The notes beneath the pieces are model-generated. The model searched no databases. It was not told the DNA's origin and saw only the letters and a list, made by a program, of their open reading frames with translations. This document shows positions 56,819 through 64,000 of a stretch of 64,000 nt of DNA, in pieces (positions within the stretch are counted from its first letter, which is position 1; each line of letters begins with the position of its first letter). The DNA comes from Purpureocillium takamizusanense (Eukaryota; Ascomycota; Sordariomycetes; Hypocreales; Ophiocordycipitaceae). A program made the position numbers and the translations under genes. The DNA lies in assembly GCF_022605165.1 (NCBI RefSeq), contig NC_063069.1, positions 1,550,001-1,614,000 on the forward strand, read 5' to 3'.

Positions 56819-58232
56819 GTCATCGTGTTTCACAGCACCGGCGTCCACGCGCCACCTGCCTTGTCAGAATCTTGTCAGGGATCGGTGCAGACCTTGGTTG
56901 GTAATCGAGGGCGTGCAGGTTTGAGCAGGATGGCACTTGCTCTGGGGACGGATTTGGAAACAAACAAACTGGGGGGAGTGTGCGAAGTGCTACTGTACCA
57001 ACAAAAGGGATACTACTACATCACCTACGGGCGGGCCCCATCGGTATTCATGTTCGCATTCCCAAGGGGGGGGGGTCCTGTGGTGGCGGAAAGTGGGCGT
57101 CCAACGGTCCTCCACGTTTTTTGGGCTTGCTCCCGGCTGAAAGGGTCAGCCCAGCCAGCCCACCGCCACCTCGGTGGGCATCGCAGGGCAGGGCAGGGCA
57201 GGCAAAAAGGGTCCTTGGTATTTCTGGCTTAAAGTCTCACGATGCTGGGAGGAGCGAGCGAGCCACCTTTCTCTCTCTTCGCGGGTAGCGTTGTTGACGC
57301 TTGCCGCCGGACCCCCAGGCCCTTGTCCTTTCCCACCATTTCCCTTCCGATAGCATCAATGACGGGGTGTAGGGGAGGTGGTGGGGAGGGGGGCGCACGA
57401 AGCTCGATGCGAGAAAAGGGAAAAAGGAAAAAACAAAAAGAAACGCCGCCAATCGATCGGGAGACATGACAGGCAGGCCTTCGTACGGCACTCCCAGGCG
57501 GGAGAGCGTTCCCGTGCCGCTCATCGTCGTCATCTTTTCCCTCCTCTTCCTCCTCCTCCTCCCCCTTCAATTACCGACGACGCCAGATCATGTACAGCGA
57601 ACATGAGCGCGCAATCGGCGATGCGTGGTGGTAACAGAATCGTTGGTACAAGCTGTCGGGCACTCTTGTCGCAGATTTGATGCGTCTGTGATATGTGACG
57701 AATCGTGGCAGCAAACAATGACGAGACTGGTGCTGGGGAGGACAGATGGGATGCTGACGTGCCCAATACTCGGGCGCCGCGAGTACAAAGTACATCTCCA
57801 TGCCCTAAGATGCTGCCATCTCCCAGGGACACGGGACGGCAAAACGACGCCGCATCCCAGGAACAGCAAGGCAAATATGAGTGAGCAAGGCGCACCCCAC
57901 GCCCCTCAAAGTGCCCCTCTATGTTTGTGCACACAGGGACCATGTGTGTAGGTACATGTATGCTACTTCGTACACACATACGCCGTCCATGCACCACATC
58001 CTGGCGTATGCAGGTGATGAGGAACAAACGACAGAGTCCCCCGTCGTGCGTCCATGCCATGTGGTTGAGCAAACCAAATAGAGGCATGGAATGGGAGACT
58101 GGTCACATATCACGCTTGGGCCCGGTGTGGGTTAGTGTTGGCGCGCTGCTACCCGCGGTCCCGCACTGCCGTCCGTCCCAATCCATCTCGAAAAGTAAAG
58201 GTTTGGCCCCGATGGAAGGGGCGCGAACCCCC

Positions 58233-58245
58233 GGGGGGGGGGGGG
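58233..58245. repeat. G13 homopolymer
   Basis: Run of 13 G next to a GCGCGAACCC stretch. Confidence 0.85.
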
Positions 58246-60497
58246 TTGGAAGATGAAAGGGCTCGCCCTTCATTCCAGCCCCTCGCGCCAGGGGGCCTTT
58301 CTCGTAGTGCTGCTCCTCCGAGAGCTTGTGGCCGTAACGTACTTCAAAGATGTGAGCCGCCTGGAACGGGCGCCACGGGAGACAGGAAGCCTCACCGAGC
58401 TGCTCGGCCCGCCGGCCCTCCTCAATCCCTCCTCATAACTCACAATGCCCGCTGAGACCTTTGACCCCCTACTCTGCAAGATACTGCTCCATGCACCAAG
58501 GTAGGAGTAGTCCCCGCATGCCCGCTGGTACGTGATCTGAACCATAGAGCCTCACCAAAGGGCAGCCTTGGCGGTGATTTCGCTTGCCCGCCCGTTCGAT
58601 TCGCGAGCAGACGCTCCCTGGCATTGGCCCCAGACTCCCCGATCAGTCTGTGCTCAAGGACTTGACCCCAGCCAACACAGAATATGCCCCGGTCGAGTGT
58701 GGGTTGAAAACGGAGTGGAAAACTTTGTCGAGGTTTTACGGTACGATAACACAAGCGCCGTAGTGTCGGGTGTTCTGTGTGACCTCATCGGAAACAGTGT
58801 TGGACACCCTCGTACGGGAACAAATCCACCCGGACCTCGGAGATCTTCTGACGCACGTACCCGTGGCGGTATCAGCTCGGCACACCAGAGCTAGCAACCG
58901 ATACGTCGTCAACGCTCCCGCTCGGCAGCGTGGGGTTTCCCCGAACGGCATCGGCTGTCGCTGACGGTAACGCAGGAATGCCGCAGAGCACTGACCGCCT
59001 GGCGGTTGATGGCCCGACCCTCGACAGCACCCGTCTGCTCCATTTTGGGGTTCGTACGAAGTACTTGGTACGACGATGAACACGTAAGGACTTACGCATG
59101 CGGGGACGTTGGGAGCAACGCGCCAGATCACCAGGACGACTGAGTTTCGGTAACTGACATCTGATTGCCCGCAGGGTGTGGCTGGGCGGCTGAGGGAGTC
59201 TGGCACCTGGGCAATTAAAAAGTTGCATCTGCCATGCAGCCTCCCGTAACGACAGATTGGCTCATTGGAATACAGAGCTGAGCCGGTCTGGTCACCCTGT
59301 GAAAGTTCAGCCACGTGGAGCGGAGCGCCGCGGGGAAACGGCTCATGGCGGTAGTCGGGCGTGAGATTGGTTGACCGTTGACAAAAAGCAAAATGCTGCG
59401 GGCGTTGGGTGCTTGCCATGGACATGCCGCCAGCGCGTGCCCCTTCGTGGCTGTTTCGGAGAGGATGCTGCTTTGAGCCAAGGGCCTAAAGGCTGGTCTC
59501 ACGCTCCAAGGGAGCAACTATGGGAGTAAATGTATCGGTATCAAACTGACGGATGGCGTCAGCCAAAGATAGCAGCCAGCGCCGCCCCCGCATTCCTGTC
59601 TCAGTCAAATCTTGTGACAAGTGCCAGCTACATCCCAGGCGGCGGTCGCGGATCATATCGTTAGCACTCGTCACGGGCCGCTTGACGCGGGCGGGTTTCG
59701 CCGATACCATGACGGCATGGTATTACTGGACGAAGTACGGAGTTCGTACGAGACACCCATACTTGTAGTAGTATATCCATACCTACTCTCGTACTCGTAG
59801 TAGTATGTAGCATCGTGTGTAAGTACTGCCACGCGCGTCAGGCACTGGCCACGTTGGTTAGCGACACGCCTGCGTATGTTTGTACGTGTCGGAGGACCAA
59901 CGAGAACAGCCAGGGCCTGGCCAGTCGACATCGACGCTCGTCCGGGGCGCGGACAACCTGGGTGTCACGAACCAACAAGTGGGCTGCAGGACGTGATGCG
60001 AACACCAAGGACGTGCACACGAGAAGTGAGATTGATTTAGATTGAGAGGCCTGTAACAACGAGCGGCGCGGCAGCAGGGCGCATGCCTCAGTATGCCGAG
60101 AATGACTGGTTCGGGATACGAAGCGTCAGCGATTTGGTAGATGTATTCGTGGGACGATTTTGATAGGTGATGAATAAAAGGAAAGGGACAACCAGCAGGC
60201 AGTGAGATTTCCCGCATAATAAGAGTGAAGAACCAGGTCCAGGACGCGTGCGATAAATATCCGGGAATGAAAGTTAGTACCTATGCATGGAGTAGAGGTA
60301 ATATTCTATGCATATTGCACGGTGTTGTATGAGGGCCAGGTGCCGTCCGCCATAGTTACTGGCATCTCGACCTTGCTCGGTTCCCTCGTCCCTGGCACCT
60401 GCCTTGCCTCGTAGTGGACGGGTGTGGTATACGAAGTAAGTCGCACCTGCCCATCTCCGTTATGCAAATGCCCATTCGTATATGCTTCGTAACAATT

Positions 60498-60590
60498 GCG
60501 TACCGAGGTACCTAGGTAGTGCTACCTCGCACTACGAAGCAGGTGCCTACCTTAGGAACCTTAGGTACCTTAGGTACCTACCTAGAGACT
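60498..60590. repeat. Large cluster of GTACC/CCTAGG/CCTTAGG palindromes
   Basis: CGAGGTACCTAGGTAG, GCTACCTCG, then ACCTTAGG repeated three times and GTACCTACCTAG. It is the clearest example of the dispersed palindrome clusters. Confidence 0.6.
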
Positions 60591-60682
60591 GTCATGATGT
60601 ATGAAGTGCGCCTTCCTGCGATGACCGTAAAGGCTGAGCTGATTGGAGGAAGCACCGCCGCCACCACTTTTGTCGCCATCAG

Positions 60683-60714
60683 TCATCACCATCACCATCA
60701 CCATCACCATCATT
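60683..60714. repeat. (CATCAC)n repeat
   Basis: Five tandem hexamers; they give a His-rich open frame I consider non-coding. Confidence 0.85.
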
Positions 60715-61360
60715 TTCATTTCCACCACCACTGTCCCCACCACCCGACTTTTCTGCGAATCCGCCAGGACCATCATGGCTCTTTTCATGTTGGGCAGGCC
60801 AGTACTGTACAACTCTCCCTCGCCGTACTACGAGGCACGAGATACGAAGCTGAGGTGCCGAGGCACTGCGTGCCCTGCCGAAGAACGGGGGGGAGGGGGG
60901 TTCAACACTGACCCGCTGCGGCTCACCGCCATTGTTCCCCGAGGCCGGAAATTCTGCATTCCTTGACTGCCCCGAGCGCTGGCCGACAGTGCAATGTGTC
61001 TCAAATTCAATCCGGGACCGCAATCACCAGTTGCGGCGCCGCGTTCCAGCGCCGTCGTCTCCCGCTCGCCCTGGCCTGCCTGGATCCTGACAACAGTCAT
61101 GCTGTCCTGACTCCTGACCGGCCCCGCCGCACATGGCATCGCGCACACGCCGCGGAGATGTCTGATTTGGCCGGGTCAACCAAGTGTGCTCTGGTCTCGA
61201 TGCGATGCGGGCGCCGAGCCGTCGAGAGACAGAGCCCCCAGTGTATCGCAAATTCGGTCTAGCGTCCGTGACGGCCAGATGGATCGCCAGATCTGATCTC
61301 CGGCATGGCGCCCCAAGCGGCCCCGGTCCCTTGCCAACCGTGGCGGGAATCCCTGTCCGT

Positions 61361-61618
61361 ATCCCATTGAGTGTGCGAAGACTGCCCTCAGGTTACGGTC
61401 TCCACAGAGAAGTATTATAGCGATATACATGGGTGTACCCAAGAGCAACGAGAAAACCCACCGATGATCATGTAGAAATTAGTAGCTAGCAGCTCAGCCT
61501 GGACTTCTGATACAGTAAGATCGACAAGTAAATTGAGGTACTGCTTTCTCTAACGATCTACCATTGGCTCGCATCCCTGCAAGTGACCTGAGGGCAGTCT
61601 TCGCACACTCAATGGGAT
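61361..61618. repeat. Inverted repeat pair A (33-bp perfect arms)
   Basis: Arms at 61361-61393 and 61586-61618 are exact reverse complements (starting ATCCCATTGAGTGTGCGAAG), separated by 192 bp. The right arm overlaps the left arm of pair B by 3 bp. Confidence 0.9.
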
Positions 61619-61842
61619 GGACCTACCTTGATCTAGGTAGGTTGTTCGGTGGAGCAGCACATGATCGCTGGCCGAGCGGGAAGGAGACTACGGCCAGACG
61701 AGCGGTCCGTGGTGATGGGCGTGGAGTTGGGCCATCGAACTACCACTGCGGCGCTTTGCCCGGTGTCCACTCGTTCGCGCGCGCAATCCCTTTAACAGCC
61801 ATAAGACCTGTGGCCGGTCACTTGCAGGGATTGTGACCAATG
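61562..61842. repeat. Inverted repeat pair B (27-bp arms, 22 matches)
   Basis: Arms at 61562-61588 and 61816-61842 match at both ends (CATTGG and ATCCCTGCAAGTGACC), with a 5-bp mismatched centre. The right arm overlaps the left arm of pair C by 6 bp. Confidence 0.8.
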
Positions 61843-62051
61843 AGATAAGGCGCCGGGGTAGCAACTCTCGCCTGTACTCGCCGGTACAAGATCGGATCAA
61901 TTGACAGGGCTTTTAGTGGCCTCTTCAGGGCATACAGGACTCAAAGCCACTGTTATATACCCCCTGGCTGCGTATCTCAGAGAACCGACAGGGGAGCTTT
62001 TTGCTGTGTGGAGCCCGTGACCACCCACAGGTCTTATGGCTGTCAAAGAGA
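61787..62051. repeat. Inverted repeat pair C (35-bp arms, 31 matches)
   Basis: Arms at 61787-61821 and 62017-62051 share CAGCCATAAGACCTGTGG exactly. Of the four differences, three are transitions and one is a C/G change. A TATATATAT run follows the right arm. Confidence 0.85.
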
Positions 62052-63435
62052 TATATATATTACGTACGGCACTGACGCCAAGTACAGCTGGTCGAGCGGG
62101 TGGCTTCCATTCCAGCCAAGCACACTCGTCAATCTACCGATGCATCATGTCTTCTCTCCTCACACAGAGCGGCATGTACAGTATACGTATTGCCATTTTG
62201 CAAAGGGCAGGGCGGCCCGACTCGTCAGCCCGCAGCACAAGGTACGAAGTAACTACGAGTACTACGTACTTCGTACATGCGTTCGTACTGCTACGGCCCC
62301 GTCAGACAGACATCCGGCCGATTCGAACGTCCGCCACAGGTGTCGCACACTGCCCGCTTGGGTTCCCACATCCCTCGGTGCCGACTGCGCGTGCGGCGGC
62401 CTCCGACCAGGTGCATCTCGGCATTGAACGCTACCCTTTTCGCCGCCCGTCTCTCGATGCCCAGCCCTCCCCCTTGCGGCGGCTGGACTACCTATTGCGT
62501 TGCCCCGATACCCTTGAAGTCTCAAATGTCAAAATTGCAACTGCCGATTCCATAAATAAAGCAACCCAATGGCTCAAGGGGTGTGCGCCCCCGACTCCAG
62601 AAGCCCCTTGGGCAAAAAAGCAAACATGACGTGAACTGACTGTGACCAGGGGGCAATGTCAAGTGGCGGCACGCATCCCGCCCGCCCGGCTGCTGGTCCC
62701 CGCAACATGGCTGTTTCGCCTGCGCGCCCCTGGCATGCTGCGCTCCGTCGCATCTCGCCGTCGGCAATTTTTCCAGGGTCCCAGGGCGGCTCGGGACCGT
62801 CCTTTTGTTCCCGTCCGGCCGGGCTCAGTCATTTTCCCACGCGGGTGTAAGAGCCACATTCCAGCTCCCTAGCTTCACGGTGTCACGCAAGTGGATACGG
62901 GACAGGTCTTACCTAGGCCTCGGCGTGCGTACGTATGACAACGGAGGCTGTCACATTGACTGTTCCTGGTACTCCTCTTTTGTAGTGATGTGAGAAGCTG
63001 CCTTCGGGATCTGCGGGCGCCGATCAAGAGGTCATGCTGAATTAACTGACTCGCGCCTCTAAGGCCATCACTGGATAAAGTAGCAGAGTACCTTCGCACG
63101 TAGGTAGTCTACCTTATCGGTCATCTCGAACAATGACTTTGACGTTAACTGACGGGCGCAATTGTGAGTTGCTCTTCTTCTAACTACCCTGCATGGCACA
63201 CGCACATTGGGTCAGTTGAGAGACTGTTCGCCTAAATTTCTTCTAGAACATGTCTTCTGCGTTGTCTGTATGTACACGTGCTGGACGTCATTTACGCTTG
63301 GACCAAAAACATATGTCGTTTACGGTGGTCTCATAGATTAAGCGCCCGAACTCGAAGGCCTGGGGCACTTTGCCATGCAACTGCATCGCTGGCTCACCCC
63401 TGCCTGCTTGTTCCTTGTGTCCTACCCTGGGTTAA

Positions 63436-63460
63436 CCCCCCCCCCCCCCCCCTTTTTTTT
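63436..63460. repeat. C17 followed by T8 homopolymers
   Basis: Seventeen C then eight T in non-coding DNA near the right edge; an oligo-G run follows 30 bp later, so the two could pair. Confidence 0.85.
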
Positions 63461-64000
63461 GGGTTTCTTCAAACACATGCACCACGGGGGGGGGGGAGGA
63501 AAAAGAACAAGAAACAACTCAAATAAAAAAGGACGTGCCGACGACTATGGAGTCATGTCTCGCCGCTGTTGTGCGGCCTGCAATGTAGAGCACGCAGGCG
63601 AGTTGCCTCGATCAGCCGCGTCCCAACCAGCTGGTCCCCTCCTCCTCCTCGCGCCCAGCCAGCGCTTCGCTTGACGGCCATGATACGGGTGCATCGAGCC
63701 CGCGGATCGGTCCTCTACAGCCTTTGGACAGCCCACTACCGGCAGCTTTTTGAGTCGAACGACCCCGAGCTCCAAGTTGGCACTGTGAGTATCCCCAAGG
63801 GCGAGGACAAAGGGGGCGTCCATTCAGTGGCCATGTACACCGGGCATATAGGCGCATTGCAAAAGCATGTCCCCGTGCCAAGATCAACAGGAGGGGGGAG
63901 GCGCATCGGCACGTGGCGATTGAGCGGAGCGCTTTGGGCTCCCTCCTTCACGGTCCCGTTGCGGGCTCATGTTGTGTGTTCTTCAACTACAGCTCCTCCG

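Larger units (their letters stand above)
55382..64000. other. Intergenic, 8.6 kb without recognisable gene
   Basis: No coding region, tRNA or rRNA that I can support. It holds GTACGTAC/TACCTA clusters near 56.1-56.8 and 60.5 kb, a CATCAC repeat, G- and C-runs, and a chain of inverted repeats at 61361-62051. The right edge also shows no gene start or end. Confidence 0.55.

Noticed and set aside
58220..58245. GGTTCG-like B box on the minus strand suggesting a tRNA
   Set aside because: The T stem pairs poorly and no acceptor or anticodon arm can be formed upstream.
60683..60714. His-rich peptide from the CATCAC repeat
   Set aside because: Simple repeat in an intergenic region; the surrounding frame has no gene features.

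Overview
The window is nuclear DNA of a filamentous ascomycete (Pezizomycotina). Sordariomycetes, perhaps Hypocreales, is my inference rather than something shown. The support is: genes with many short GT-AG introns (mostly 50-104 bp) and CTAAC/CTGAC-type branch sites; a fungal group II G-alpha; an NsdD-type GATA factor; a secreted GH3 beta-glucosidase; and GC-rich intergenic DNA scattered with TACCTAGGTA-type palindromes. I see no bacterial operons, rRNA, tRNA or CRISPR. All coding models were spliced by eye. For every multi-exon gene the exon lengths sum to an intact reading frame.

Layout. 1.8-17.1 kb is a compact gene-rich block: LST8 (TOR complex WD40 protein, minus), proteasome alpha1 SCL1/PSMA6 (minus), a WKF-domain protein with a Ser/Asp tail (plus), a phytanoyl-CoA dioxygenase-like enzyme (minus), a four-TM protein (minus), a Dal5/Tna1-like MFS permease (minus, 7 exons), an omega-amidase-like nitrilase with two plausible starts (plus), and spermidine synthase (minus, with two introns near 358 bp). 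19.3-22.1 kb holds a single-exon 848-aa protein of uncertain function behind a strong TATA box. 22.1-27.7 kb is empty of recognisable genes. 27.7-35.3 kb has the group II G-alpha and the GH3 beta-glucosidase (8 exons). Between them lies a 325-bp inverted-repeat transposon (MITE) with 52-bp TIRs and an 8-bp target duplication. 35.3-64 kb is a gene desert of about 28 kb broken only by the NsdD-like GATA factor at 53.7-55.4 kb. It contains microsatellites, long C/G homopolymers, palindrome clusters and a chain of interlocked inverted repeats at 61.36-62.05 kb.

Function. The genes are not a pathway cluster. They are housekeeping and signalling genes: TOR, proteasome, polyamine synthesis, amide repair and G-protein signalling. 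With them are nutrient-acquisition genes (permease, beta-glucosidase) and a developmental regulator. The points most worth checking are the MITE with its embedded telomere-like hexamers, the interlocked inverted repeats, the desert around nsdD, the tiny first exons of LST8 and SCL1, and the unclassified 848-aa protein.
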